This document shows positions 54,919-63,992 of a DNA stretch of 64,000 nucleotides, piece by piece. Under the pieces are notes generated by a model. It saw nothing but the letters and a program-made list of their open reading frames with translations, did not search any database and had not been told where the DNA came from. Each line of letters begins with the position of its first letter. The stretch's first letter is position 1. Where the stretch lies: positions 1,495,690 through 1,559,689 of the forward strand of contig NZ_DF820425.1 in assembly GCF_000617845.2 (NCBI RefSeq). Reading direction: 5' to 3'. The DNA is from Bradyrhizobium sp. DOA9 (lineage in GTDB: Bacteria; Pseudomonadota; Alphaproteobacteria; Rhizobiales; Xanthobacteraceae). The position numbers and the translations under genes are program-made.

Positions 54919-56613
54919 TCACCCCGGATGCTTCTTCCCACCCTCGTCGTCGATATCGCTCCGCTTCAACAGATAATCCAGTCCGCCGACGCGGTACCAG
55001 CGGTAGCCATATGGCTCCAGCACGATGCGATGGTGGCCGCGCTTGTCGGCGTGGCTGTGGTCCTCCGCGAGCAGATTGATCAGGTGCGCGCCGGTCTCGC
55101 CTGACAGCCCCACTGAGAACGCGACTTCGCGCGGCTTCTCGTCGAGATTGTGCACGAACAGCACCGAATTGTTGCGCCAATCGTAGCGCATGATGAACAC
55201 CGCGGGATCGCGCTCGGGAATGACGGTAAAATCGCCCCAGCCGACCTCGGGCACCTCCTTCCGCATGCGGATGATGCGCTCGGTCCAGTTCAGCATGGAG
55301 TTCGGATCGCGCCGCTGCTTTGCGACGTTGACGTGCGGAAAGCCGTAAGGGCCCTCGTCGATGACGGGACATGCGGGCTTGTCGCTCTTGGTGAAGCCGC
55401 CATGTGGCTCGGTCGACCATTGCATCGGCGTGCGCGCGCAATCGCGCTCGGGCAACGAGAGATCGTCGCCCATCGCGATCTCGTCGCCGTAGCGGATCAC
55501 GGGCGTTCCCGGCAAGGTGCACATCAGGCTGTAGGCGAGCTCGAGCCGCCTGCGGTCGCCGCCCAGCATCGGCGCGAGCCGCCGGCGGATGCCGCGGTCG
55601 TAGAGCTGCATGTCCTTGTCGGGGCCGAACGCTTTGAACACCGCGTCGCGCTGGGTCTTGGTCAGGCGGCCCAGATCGAGCTCGTCGTGATTGCGCAGGA
55701 ACAGGCCCCATTGCGCCGTCGCCGGCCGCGGTTTTGTCGCCTTCAGCGCCTTCGCCAGCGGACGGCCATCCGCGGAGGCCAGCGCATAGAACAGGTGCTG
55801 GTTGACGTGGAAGTTGAACATCATGTGCATGCGGTCGGCGTCGCGACCGAAATATTCCATGTCGGTCTTCGGCAGCACATTGGCTTCGGCGAGGATGATG
55901 GCGTCACCCTGCCGCCATTGCAGGAATTCGCGGAAGGCGCGCAGCATGTCGTACTGCTCGACCGGCTTCTTCACCTTCGCGCCCTTGGTCGCGATCACGA
56001 ACGGCACCGCGTCCATGCGGAAGCCGGAGACGCCGAGCTGGATCCAGAAGCCCATGATCTTCAGGATCTCGGCCTGCACATGCGGGTTCGAGGTGTTGAG
56101 ATCCGGCTGGAAATCGTAGAAACGGTGGAAGTAATACGCGCCGGATTCCTTGTCGCGCGTCCAGGTCGTTTTCTGCACGCCGGGAAACACCATGCCCTTG
56201 TCGGCATTGGCCGGCTTCTTGTCCGACCAGACGTACCAGTCGCGATAGGGCGAGTTCTTGTCGCGCCGCGCTTCCTTGAACCATTGGTGCTGGTCCGAGG
56301 TGTGATTGACGACGAGGTCGATGATGACGCGGATGCCGCGCTGCTTGCAGCCATGGGTGAACTCGACGAAGTCGCCGAGCGTGCCGTAGCGGGGATCGAC
56401 GCTGTAATAGTCGGCGATGTCGTAACCGTCGTCGCGGCCCGGCGAGGTCTGGAACGGCATCAGCCAGATCGTGGTGATGCCGAGCCCGTGCAGATAATCC
56501 AGCCGCCGCAGCAGGCCCTTGAAATCGCCGACGCCGTCGCCGTTGGCGTCCATGTAGGAGCCGACGGAGAGGCAATAGATCACGCCGTTCTTGTACCAGA
56601 GATCGTCGATCAT
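54919..56613 (-). CDS. GH13 trehalose synthase/amylase-like enzyme
   Basis: A 564-aa protein of the trehalose-synthase branch (WYKNGVIYCLSVGSYMDANGDGVGDFKGL). Catalytic Asp in SGFRMDAVPF, Glu in IILAEANVLP, Asp in RNHDELDLGRL. TreS interconverts maltose and trehalose; this shorter relative lacks the maltokinase fusion and could be a hydrolase or isomerase. With the convergent alpha-glucosidase it suggests maltose/trehalose handling. The start at 56613 is where family similarity begins; upstream codons run opposite mmcB. Confidence 0.88.
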   Translation of the reverse strand: MIDDLWYKNGVIYCLSVGSYMDANGDGVGDFKGLLRRLDYLHGLGITTIWLMPFQTSPGRDDGYDIADYYSVDPRYGTLGDFVEFTHGCKQRGIRVIIDLVVNHTSDQHQWFKEARRDKNSPYRDWYVWSDKKPANADKGMVFPGVQKTTWTRDKESGAYYFHRFYDFQPDLNTSNPHVQAEILKIMGFWIQLGVSGFRMDAVPFVIATKGAKVKKPVEQYDMLRAFREFLQWRQGDAIILAEANVLPKTDMEYFGRDADRMHMMFNFHVNQHLFYALASADGRPLAKALKATKPRPATAQWGLFLRNHDELDLGRLTKTQRDAVFKAFGPDKDMQLYDRGIRRRLAPMLGGDRRRLELAYSLMCTLPGTPVIRYGDEIAMGDDLSLPERDCARTPMQWSTEPHGGFTKSDKPACPVIDEGPYGFPHVNVAKQRRDPNSMLNWTERIIRMRKEVPEVGWGDFTVIPERDPAVFIMRYDWRNNSVLFVHNLDEKPREVAFSVGLSGETGAHLINLLAEDHSHADKRGHHRIVLEPYGYRWYRVGGLDYLLKRSDIDDEGGKKHPG

Positions 56614-56681
56614 GCGCGCGCGGCCGTTGGTTCCGCCCGGGTGCGGCGGCTGCGTGATAAGTGCTGAGGGCGATGGCGGTT

Positions 56682-56710
56682 CCGCGCTGCGCGCGCCCCC
56701 GGAATGACGG
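56682..56710. repeat. Right-end fragment of a GTCAT...ATGAC repeat
   Basis: CGCGCTGCGCGCGCCCCCGGAATGACGG resembles the right end of the element at 5061-5165. It lies just upstream of mmcB, whose earliest possible ATG (56704) falls inside it. Confidence 0.5.
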
Positions 56711-56739
56711 CCGAAATGGAATCGGCTATCCTCCCCGCC

Positions 56740-57228
56740 ATGGACAACACCGCCCGCATCACCCTCGTGCCGCCGCCGGATCGCCGCCAGTCGGAGACGG
56801 CGCTCGCCATCGCGCGCGGCACCGCGCGGCTGCTGCGCTCGCTCGGCTTCTCCTGCATCAGCGAATTGCCGCTGCCGTCGGGCCGGCGCGCCGATCTCGT
56901 CGCGCTGAACGAGCGCGGCGAGATCTGGATCGTCGAGATCAAATCGTCGGTCGAGGATCTGCGCGCCGATCAGAAATGGCACGAATACCGCGCCCATTGC
57001 GACCGGCTGTTCTTCGCCTTCACGCAGGATCTGCCCTGCGAGATATTTCCCCAAGATACGGGCCTGATCGTCGCCGACGCCTACGGCGCGCACCTGCATT
57101 GCGAGGCGCCCGAGCACAAGCTCGCCGCCGCCACGCGCAAGCAGATGACGGTGCGTTTCGCGATGGCGGCGGCCTTGCGGATCAACCGCCTGGTCGATCC
57201 GCAGGGCCACGCGGATTTCTGGGAGTAG
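56740..57228 (+). CDS. mmcB: MmcB-family DNA repair protein
   Basis: A 162-aa PD-(D/E)XK-like protein: RRADLVALNERGEIWIVEIKSS contains the Asp and Glu-x-Lys of the nuclease fold. In Caulobacter MmcB works with ImuABC-linked damage tolerance, in the LexA regulon. Motifs DQKWHEYRAHCDRLFFAF and IFPQDTGLIVADAYGA are conserved in the family. ATGs at 56704 and 56716 are in frame, but the first is inside repeat DNA, so 56740 (MDNTARITL) is preferred. No LexA box was picked out by eye. Confidence 0.88.
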   Translation: MDNTARITLVPPPDRRQSETALAIARGTARLLRSLGFSCISELPLPSGRRADLVALNERGEIWIVEIKSSVEDLRADQKWHEYRAHCDRLFFAFTQDLPCEIFPQDTGLIVADAYGAHLHCEAPEHKLAAATRKQMTVRFAMAAALRINRLVDPQGHADFWE

Positions 57229-57249
57229 CGGCGCCGCAAGCGCAAGTGC

Positions 57250-57345
57250 CGTAGGGTGGGCAAAGCGAAGCGTGCCCACCAAACAGTTGATCATGATCCG
57301 AGAGATATGGTGGGCACGACGCTTTGCGCCTTTGCCCACCCTACG
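57250..57345. repeat. GTAGGGTGGGCAAAGCG repeat, copy 3
   Basis: CGTAGGGTGGGCAAAGCG at the left and TTTGCCCACCCTACG at the right, identical in its first 29 bases to the copy at 11919. Between the convergent mmcB and regR. Confidence 0.88.
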
Positions 57346-57351
57346 AGACCT

Positions 57352-57906
57352 TTACCTCGGCGCGCGCTTGGCCAGGATCCGCTGCAGGGTGCGCCGGTGC
57401 ATGTTGAGCCGGCGCGCCGTTTCCGAGACGTTGCGGTTGCACATTTCGTAGATGCGCTGGATGTGCTCCCAGCGGACGCGGTCGGCCGACATCGGGTTGG
57501 CCGGCAGCTCGGATTTCTCCGTGTTGGTCGAGAGCAGCGCGGCGACGACGTCGTCGGCATCCGCGGGCTTGGAGAGATAATCGATCGCGCCCATCTTCAC
57601 CGCGGTCACCGCAGTGGCGATGTTGCCGTAGCCGGTCAGCACGATGGCGCGGGCATCCGGCCGCTTCTTCTTCAGCGCCGAGACGACGTCGAGACCGTTG
57701 CCGTCGCCGAGCCGCAAATCCACCACCGCAAAGGCCGGTGCCGACTTGCCGATCTGCGCAAGTCCGTCCGAAACCGTGTCGCATGATGTCACCGAAAAGC
57801 CGCGGCTCTCCATGGCCCGCGACAAACGCTCCAGAAACGGCTTGTCGTCTTCAACGATGAGAAGCGAGCGGTCGGTCTGTTCGGTCAGTTCGGCAATGGC
57901 GTTCAA
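57352..57906 (-). CDS. regR: Redox response regulator RegR (ActR/PrrA/RegA family)
   Basis: A 184-aa regulator: receiver domain with acidic pair (VEDDKPFLERL), phospho-acceptor Asp63 (FAVVDLRLGDGNG) and Lys in YLSKPADADDV, then a Fis-type HTH (CNRNVSETARRLNMHRRTLQRIL). In Bradyrhizobium it activates nifA and genes of low-oxygen metabolism. The start is taken as TTG 57906 (NAIAELTEQ) because GAGAGGAC precedes it and the length then matches the family; an ATG at 57933 is the alternative. It lies 194 bp after regS, with a two-hairpin repeat between them. Confidence 0.93.
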   Translation of the reverse strand: MNAIAELTEQTDRSLLIVEDDKPFLERLSRAMESRGFSVTSCDTVSDGLAQIGKSAPAFAVVDLRLGDGNGLDVVSALKKKRPDARAIVLTGYGNIATAVTAVKMGAIDYLSKPADADDVVAALLSTNTEKSELPANPMSADRVRWEHIQRIYEMCNRNVSETARRLNMHRRTLQRILAKRAPR

Positions 57907-58011
57907 GGTTGTGTCCTCTCTCCAGCGCATCGACATATGGCGTCGCAATCGCGCGGTGCCAAGGCGGCAAATGGTCGACCCGGCCCGTTGTGCGACGCAA
58001 GGTCGCGGTCT

Positions 58012-58100
58012 CGAGCGCGATGAACAGTCATCGCGCTCGCGATTCTTGTTTTCAGCATGATCCTATCGGAAAACCGCAGAACACTTTTCCGGGATCATGC
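58012..58100. repeat. Composite two-hairpin repeat between regS and regR, copy 2
   Basis: First hairpin CGAGCGCGATGA-ACAG-TCATCGCGCTCG (58012-58039, perfect 12-bp arms). Second hairpin from GCATGATCC (58055) to GGATCATGC (58100) with inner CGGAAAA / TTTTCCG. Same two parts as at 25602-25696, opposite orientation. It ends one base before the regS stop codon. Confidence 0.85.
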
Positions 58101-59423
58101 CTATCCTATTGTTTCTTCGAGCGTCTCGATAGCCTCAAAACGCTGTCTCGGCCATGTGATCTGGACCACCGCACCATGATCCGGAAAGATCCGGTTGGTA
58201 AACGAGACCTTGGCGCCGGTGCGCTCCAGCAAGGTGCGCGCGATGAACACGCCCAGGCCGAGGCCGCGCCGCTCGCCGCCGCCATCATCCTGGGGGCGGC
58301 GCCGCGACAGATAGGGCTCGCCGATCCGGTTGAGGATATCGGGCGGAATGCCCGGTCCGTCGTCGGAGATCACGAGCTCGATATGGTCCTGGTTCCACCA
58401 GGCGTTCACCTCGACGGTGGTGCGGGCGAAATCGACCGCGTTCTCGACGATGTTGCCGATGCCGTAGAGGATCGCGGGATTGCGGGAGCCGACCGGCTCG
58501 GTCGCCGCGGCAACCGCGATTCGTACCTTGATCTCGACGCCGAAATCGCGGTGCGGTGCCACCACCTCCTCGATCAGCTCCGACAGCTTCATGTGGTCGA
58601 ACGGCGCGCCGGTGGGGGAGAGCTGGGTGATCTTGCTGAGGATGTCGCGGCAGCGCTGGGTCTGCTCACGCAAGGTCTTCAGGTCGGCGGCGATGCTCGG
58701 GTCCTTCACCGTCTTTTCCAGCTCGCGCGAGATCAGGAAGATGGTCGCCAGCGGCGTGCCGAGCTCGTGCGCGGCCGCGGCAGCAAGGCCGTCGAGCTGG
58801 GTCAGGTGCTGCTCGCGCGTCAGCACCAGCTCGGTTGCGGCCAGTGCGTCCGCGAGCTTGCGCGCCTCCTCGGTCACCTGGAAGGAGTAGAGGCTGGTGA
58901 CGCCGATCGCGAGCACGATCGAGAGCCAGACGCCGACGAGATAGATCGGCGGCAGCACCAGGGGATCGTCAGAATCCCACGGCAGCGGAAAATGGAAGAA
59001 GAACAGCACCGACGCGCAGGCGACCGCGAGCACGCCGAGGCCGAAAGTGAAGCGGGCCGGCAGCGCTGTGGCCGAGATCAGCACGGGCGCGAGGAACAGG
59101 AACGAGAACGGGTTTTGCAGCCCGCCGGTGAAGAACAACAGGCCTGCCAGCTCGACGATGTTCAGCGCGAGCAGCCCGGCCGCCTGCATCGGCTCCAGCC
59201 GCTGCATCGGATTGGCCGCGGTCTGGAGCGCGAGGTTGAGCGCCGCCGAGAGGGCGATGATGCTGACGCAGGGGATGATCTCGACGTTGAACTCCAGCCC
59301 CTGGGCCACGATGAAGATCGCGGCGAGCTGTCCCAGCACCGCGAGCCAGCGCAGCCGCAGGATCGTGTCCAGCCGGATATGCCGCTGCGCGTGATGGAAG
59401 TCGGAATCGGCAATTTCGGTCAT
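58101..59423 (-). CDS. regS: Redox sensor kinase RegS (ActS/PrrB/RegB family)
   Basis: A 440-aa membrane histidine kinase with six hydrophobic segments in the first ~185 residues. The ubiquinone-sensing motif GGLQNPF is at 100-106, the phospho-acceptor His219 lies in AAAAHELGTPLA, and the redox-active Cys258 in QRCRDIL. ATPase motifs NIVENAVDFA and SDDGPGIP follow. It reads quinone/redox state and phosphorylates RegR. Divergent from an ABC exporter (120-bp gap). Confidence 0.95.
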   Translation of the reverse strand: MTEIADSDFHHAQRHIRLDTILRLRWLAVLGQLAAIFIVAQGLEFNVEIIPCVSIIALSAALNLALQTAANPMQRLEPMQAAGLLALNIVELAGLLFFTGGLQNPFSFLFLAPVLISATALPARFTFGLGVLAVACASVLFFFHFPLPWDSDDPLVLPPIYLVGVWLSIVLAIGVTSLYSFQVTEEARKLADALAATELVLTREQHLTQLDGLAAAAAHELGTPLATIFLISRELEKTVKDPSIAADLKTLREQTQRCRDILSKITQLSPTGAPFDHMKLSELIEEVVAPHRDFGVEIKVRIAVAAATEPVGSRNPAILYGIGNIVENAVDFARTTVEVNAWWNQDHIELVISDDGPGIPPDILNRIGEPYLSRRRPQDDGGGERRGLGLGVFIARTLLERTGAKVSFTNRIFPDHGAVVQITWPRQRFEAIETLEETIG

Positions 59424-59543
59424 ATCGGCCTGATGTGGCGGCGCTTTCCAAGGTCACGAACGCAGGGCTGGCGGAACCGCCCGATGAGGAGCCCTTACAT
59501 CAAGCCTTGCGCTCGCCGATGCAATAGCAGAAGAACGGCCAGC

Positions 59544-60347
<804 letters not shown>

Positions 60348-60375
60348 GGGATAGCAGGGCCACGGGCGCTTCTTT

Positions 60376-60528
60376 CGTCATTGCGAGCCAACGGGTCCGC
60401 GCGAAGCGCGGCCCGATGACAGGCTCCGCGAAGCAATCCAGGATCGTTCCGCGAAGGCAGTCTGGATTGCTTCGTCGCATCGGCGCAAAATTGCTTCGCA
60501 ATTTTGTCGCGAGCTTCTCGCAATGACG
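60376..60528. repeat. GTCATTGCGAG...CAATGACG repeat, copy 5, within an ABC operon
   Basis: A 153-bp long version: ends CGTCATTGCGAG and CTCGCAATGACG, the usual GAAGCAATCCAG / CTGGATTGCTTCGTCG arms, plus extra internal hairpins, notably CAAAATTGC-TTC-GCAATTTTG (60486-60506) and GTCCGCGCGAAGCGCGGCC. The permease ATG (60523) is part of its right end. Confidence 0.88.
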
Positions 60529-61338
60529 GCGTCCCCCGCCCGCGGCATCTCGCTCCACCGCATCGGCGCGATGATCCTGCGCTATTGGTATCTGCTGCTG
60601 TCGTCCTGGCCGCGGCTGCTCGAGCTGTTGTACTGGCCGGCGCTGCAGGTCATCACCTGGGGCTTTCTCCAGCTCTACATCGCCGAGAACGCCAATTTCT
60701 TCGCGCGCGCCGGCGGCACGCTGATCGGCGCCGTGATCCTCTGGGACATCCTGTTCCGCGGCCAGCTCGGCTTCTCCATCTCCTTCCTGGAGGAGATGTG
60801 GGCGCGCAACCTCGGCAACCTCATGATGAGCCCGTTGAGGCCGATCGAGTTTCTGCTGGCTCTGATGGTCATGAGCCTGATCCGGCTTGCGATCGGGATC
60901 ATTCCGATGACCCTGCTCGCGCTGTTCCTGTTTCACTTCAATGTCTATGCCCTCGGCCTGCCGCTGATCGCGTTCTTCTGCAATCTGATCTTCACCAGCT
61001 GGTCGGTCGGCATCTTCGTCTCGGGCCTCGTGCTGCGAAACGGCCTCGGCGCCGAGAGCATCGTCTGGACGTTGATGTTCGCGATCCTGCCGCTCGCCTG
61101 CGTCTACTATCCCGTCAGCGTGTTGCCGGTCTGGCTGCAATACGTCGCCTGGGCGTTGCCGCCGACCTATGCCTTCGAGGGAATGCGTGCGCTGCTGATC
61201 GAGCAGACCTTCAGGACCGATCTGATGCTGGAGGCGTTGGTGATCAATGCGGTGCTTCTGGCTGCATCTTTTGGGGCATTCCTTGCCCTTTTGCGCAGCG
61301 CAAAGCGGCACGGCTCGCTGCTGTCGGGCGGCGAATAA
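60523..61338 (+). CDS. ABC-2-type transporter permease
   Basis: A 271-aa inner-membrane protein with six hydrophobic segments, for example LLELLYWPALQVITWGFLQLYI, ILPLACVYYPVSVLPVWLQYVAW and ALVINAVLLAASFGAFLALL. It forms the channel for the ATPase encoded upstream; an export substrate cannot be deduced. The only ATG before conserved sequence (MTASPARGISLHRIGAMILRYWYLL) is the ATGAC of the preceding repeat; the next in-frame ATG is 60571. No good ribosome-binding site is visible. Confidence 0.9.
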   Translation: MTASPARGISLHRIGAMILRYWYLLLSSWPRLLELLYWPALQVITWGFLQLYIAENANFFARAGGTLIGAVILWDILFRGQLGFSISFLEEMWARNLGNLMMSPLRPIEFLLALMVMSLIRLAIGIIPMTLLALFLFHFNVYALGLPLIAFFCNLIFTSWSVGIFVSGLVLRNGLGAESIVWTLMFAILPLACVYYPVSVLPVWLQYVAWALPPTYAFEGMRALLIEQTFRTDLMLEALVINAVLLAASFGAFLALLRSAKRHGSLLSGGE

Positions 61339-61453
61339 AGTCACTTTCCCGTGGATTTACGCTGATTTGGCCGTTTCGGGCACGTAGATGTACGGAACCA
61401 TGGATTGACGCAATATTACGCATTCGGCAGTATGCTGCGATGCGAAGAGGAAT

Positions 61454-62788
61454 ATGACGATGCCAATTGGTGAGTTCGGCGGCGCGCCGCCCCTGGCGGC
61501 CGAAGGCAGTCCGGTCCTGACGACGCCGATGTACTGGATGTACGAGATGGCGCACGCCTCTCTCAATCCGGCGCGTGCGGTCACCGACGCGACCAAGCTG
61601 CTGTTTCAGAATCCGCTCAATCCCTGGTCGCGCACCGAGGTCGGCAAGTCGGTCGCCGCGGCCTGCGAATTGTTCGAGCGCACCACGCGCCGCTACGGCA
61701 AGCCGGAATGGGGCCTCAACGACACCGAGGTCAACGGCATCCGCGTCCCCGTCGAGATCCGCTCGGTCTGGGAAAAGCCGTTCTGCAAGCTGCTCTACTT
61801 CGATCGCAAGTTCGCCCGTCCGCTGCGCAGCCCGCAGCCGCGCGTGCTGATCGTGGCGCCGATGTCCGGCCATTATGCGACGCTGCTGCGCGGCACGGTC
61901 GAAGCCTTCCTGCCGGCGCACGAGGTCTACATCACCGACTGGGCCGATGCCCGCATGGTGCCCTTGAGCGAAGGCCGCTTCGATCTCGACGACTACATCG
62001 ACTATGTCATCGAGATGCTGCATGTGCTCGGCGGCAACACCCACGTGATGGCGGTGTGCCAGCCCTCCGTGCCCGTCGTCGCGGCGGTCTCGATCATGGA
62101 AGCGCGGCGCGATCCGTTCGTGCCGACCTCGATGACGCTGATGGGCGGCCCGATCGACACCCGCCGCAATCCGACCGCGGTGAACAACCTCGCCCAGGAG
62201 CGCGGCATCGATTGGTTCCGCAACCACGTCATCACCAAGGTGCCGTTCCCGCATCCGGGCATGATGCGCGACGTCTATCCGGGATTCTTGCAGCTCAACG
62301 GCTTCATCAGCATGAATCTCGACCGGCACATGGATGCCCACAAGCAGCTGTTTGCCCATCTGGTGAAGGGCGACGGCGATCTCGCCGACAAGCATCGCGA
62401 CTTCTACGACGAATATCTCGCGGTGATGGATCTGTCGGCCGAGTATTACCTGCAGACCGTCGACACCGTGTTCGTGAAGCACTCGCTGCCGAAGGGCGAG
62501 ATGACCCATCGCGGAACCCGCGTCGATCCTTCCAAGGTCAAGCGCGTCGCGCTGATGACGGTCGAAGGCGAGAACGACGACATCTCCGGTCTTGGTCAGA
62601 CCGAAGCGACGCACACATTGTGCAGCGCGATTCCCGATCATCGCCGCGTTCATTACGTCCAGAAGGGCGTCGGACATTACGGCGTGTTCAACGGATCGCG
62701 TTTCAAGTCGGAGATCGTGCCGCGGATTCACGACTTCATGGTTTCGGCGGCGAATCCGGCTTCGTTGCAGGCGCTTGCGGCTGAATAA
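61454..62788 (+). CDS. phaZ: Intracellular polyhydroxyalkanoate depolymerase
   Basis: A 444-aa depolymerase that mobilises stored PHB granules. The nucleophile is Cys202 in VMAVCQPSVP, as in the PhaZ1 group of intracellular enzymes, where a lipase-box Ser is replaced by Cys; the His is in KGVGHYGVFNG and an Asp in EGENDDISG. No signal peptide. Two ATGs six bases apart; the second (61460) is better spaced from AGAGGA. A possible -35 TTGACG lies at 61405. Confidence 0.95.
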   Translation: MTMPIGEFGGAPPLAAEGSPVLTTPMYWMYEMAHASLNPARAVTDATKLLFQNPLNPWSRTEVGKSVAAACELFERTTRRYGKPEWGLNDTEVNGIRVPVEIRSVWEKPFCKLLYFDRKFARPLRSPQPRVLIVAPMSGHYATLLRGTVEAFLPAHEVYITDWADARMVPLSEGRFDLDDYIDYVIEMLHVLGGNTHVMAVCQPSVPVVAAVSIMEARRDPFVPTSMTLMGGPIDTRRNPTAVNNLAQERGIDWFRNHVITKVPFPHPGMMRDVYPGFLQLNGFISMNLDRHMDAHKQLFAHLVKGDGDLADKHRDFYDEYLAVMDLSAEYYLQTVDTVFVKHSLPKGEMTHRGTRVDPSKVKRVALMTVEGENDDISGLGQTEATHTLCSAIPDHRRVHYVQKGVGHYGVFNGSRFKSEIVPRIHDFMVSAANPASLQALAAE

Positions 62789-62870
62789 CCGCGAATTTCG
62801 GCTTTCCCGTCGAAATTTGAGCCCCCTGCCAGGGCCTCCGGCAGGGGCAAGTTCCCGCCAGATTCGCGGT
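62788..62870. repeat. Nested inverted repeats after phaZ
   Basis: Outer arms ACCGCGAAT (62788-62796) and ATTCGCGGT (62862-62870), inner perfect hairpin CCCCTGCC-N9-GGCAGGGG (62823-62847). The outer arm touches the phaZ stop codon. May stabilise the 3' end of the mRNA or terminate it, although no T-run follows. The rest of the 302-bp gap up to 63090 shows no gene. Confidence 0.65.
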
Positions 62871-63090
62871 ATTTAGGTAGCTTTATAGGAGTGAGTCCAC
62901 CCTCACCCCTTGGGGGTGTCGCATGCGTCCAGCGGGGGCGAAAAAAGCCGGTTCCAACCCCAGTCTGTAGGGTCTCCCGGACGTCTGACCGCTGTATATT
63001 GGGCAAATGATTTGTTTTTGCGCCGAGCGCTTTCCCTGGCGGCGGTTATGGCAGAATCCGGGCGAACTCCTGCCCCCCGGACTGACAGAC

Positions 63091-63846
63091 ATGGCCACTC
63101 GCGCACTCCTCTATCGGCGGCCCCACGAACCGAAGACCCTCGTCATCACGCACGGATCGCAATTCTTTGCGATTCGGCTGCGCCGGCACCGCCGCGCGCG
63201 CCGCTACACGCTCAGAATTCATCCGAGCGACCGTGAAGCCATCCTCACGATGCCGCCGCGCGGCACGCTTGCGGAGGCCAAGGACTTCGCACAGCGTCAC
63301 GGTGCGTGGATTGCGGCGCGCCTCGGCCGCTTGCCGAAGGCAGCTCCCTTCCAACCGGGCACGGTGATACCGCTGCGCGGCACGCCGCATCGCATCGTTC
63401 ATCGCGCCGGCACCCGCGGCACGGTGTGGACCGAGGTGCGCGACAGCGGTGAGCGCATTCTCTGCGTCGCCGGCGGCCTCGAGCATGTTGACCGCCGCGT
63501 CAGCGACTTCCTCAAGCGCGAGGCGCGCAAGGATCTGCAGCGCTCGGCGGAGGTCTACGCGGCCGAGCTCGGGGTCAGGGTCAAGCGCCTCTCGATCCGC
63601 GATCAGTCCAGCCGCTGGGGCTCCTGCACCTCGGCCGGCTCACTGTCGTTCTCCTGGCGGCTGATCCTCGCCCCGCCCTTCGTGCTCGACTACCTCGCCG
63701 CGCACGAGGTCGCCCATCTCGTCGAGATGAACCACTCGCCGCGCTTCTGGCGCGTCTGCGGTAAGGTCTGCCCGTCGATGGAGCGCGCCAAGAAGTGGCT
63801 CGACACGTACGGCAATGATCTGCACCGGTATGGGGTCGAGGATTAG
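63091..63846 (+). CDS. YgjP/SprT-like zinc metalloprotease (DUF45)
   Basis: A 251-aa protein of the M48-related DUF45 family: HEXXH-type site His205-Glu206-xx-His209 (LAAHEVAHLVEMNHS), a third His at 215, and the conserved DQSSRWGSC before it. The N-terminal half is Arg-rich. Function unsettled: E. coli YgjP was described as a UTP pyrophosphatase, while the fold suggests a protease. The start at 63091 (MATRALLYRRP) fits the family. Confidence 0.9.
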   Translation: MATRALLYRRPHEPKTLVITHGSQFFAIRLRRHRRARRYTLRIHPSDREAILTMPPRGTLAEAKDFAQRHGAWIAARLGRLPKAAPFQPGTVIPLRGTPHRIVHRAGTRGTVWTEVRDSGERILCVAGGLEHVDRRVSDFLKREARKDLQRSAEVYAAELGVRVKRLSIRDQSSRWGSCTSAGSLSFSWRLILAPPFVLDYLAAHEVAHLVEMNHSPRFWRVCGKVCPSMERAKKWLDTYGNDLHRYGVED

Positions 63847-63892
63847 GACGCGGCCAGAGGATTAGGCCCACGCTGCCAACTCAGCAAACATT

Positions 63893-63992
63893 GTCATCGC
63901 CCGCGAAAGCGGGTGATCCAGTATTCCGTGACGCCGATGATTTAATCGATAGGCCGCGGCGTACTGGATTCCCCGCCTGCGCGGGGAATGAC
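63893..63992. repeat. GTCATCGCCCGCG...CGCGGGGAATGAC repeat
   Basis: A 100-bp element with ends GTCAT and ATGAC, arms CGCCCGCGAAAGCGGG and CCCCGCCTGCGCGGGG as separate hairpins, and TCCAGTATTCCG / GTACTGGA as inner inverted arms. Another relative of the GTCAT...ATGAC elements, closing the window. Confidence 0.75.

Noticed and set aside
53498..55711. 737-codon minus-strand frame spanning both GH13 genes
   Set aside because: It runs antisense to one and out of frame with the other GH13 gene, and crosses a palindromic repeat.
56614..57339. N-terminal extension of the trehalose-synthase-like protein
   Set aside because: The extra codons are antisense to mmcB and include a repeat; family similarity starts at 56613.
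61405..61440. PhaR-type binding site upstream of phaZ
   Set aside because: GCAG-N4-CTGC is present, but its geometry differs from the described CTGC-N3/4-GCAG site and it is short enough to occur by chance.
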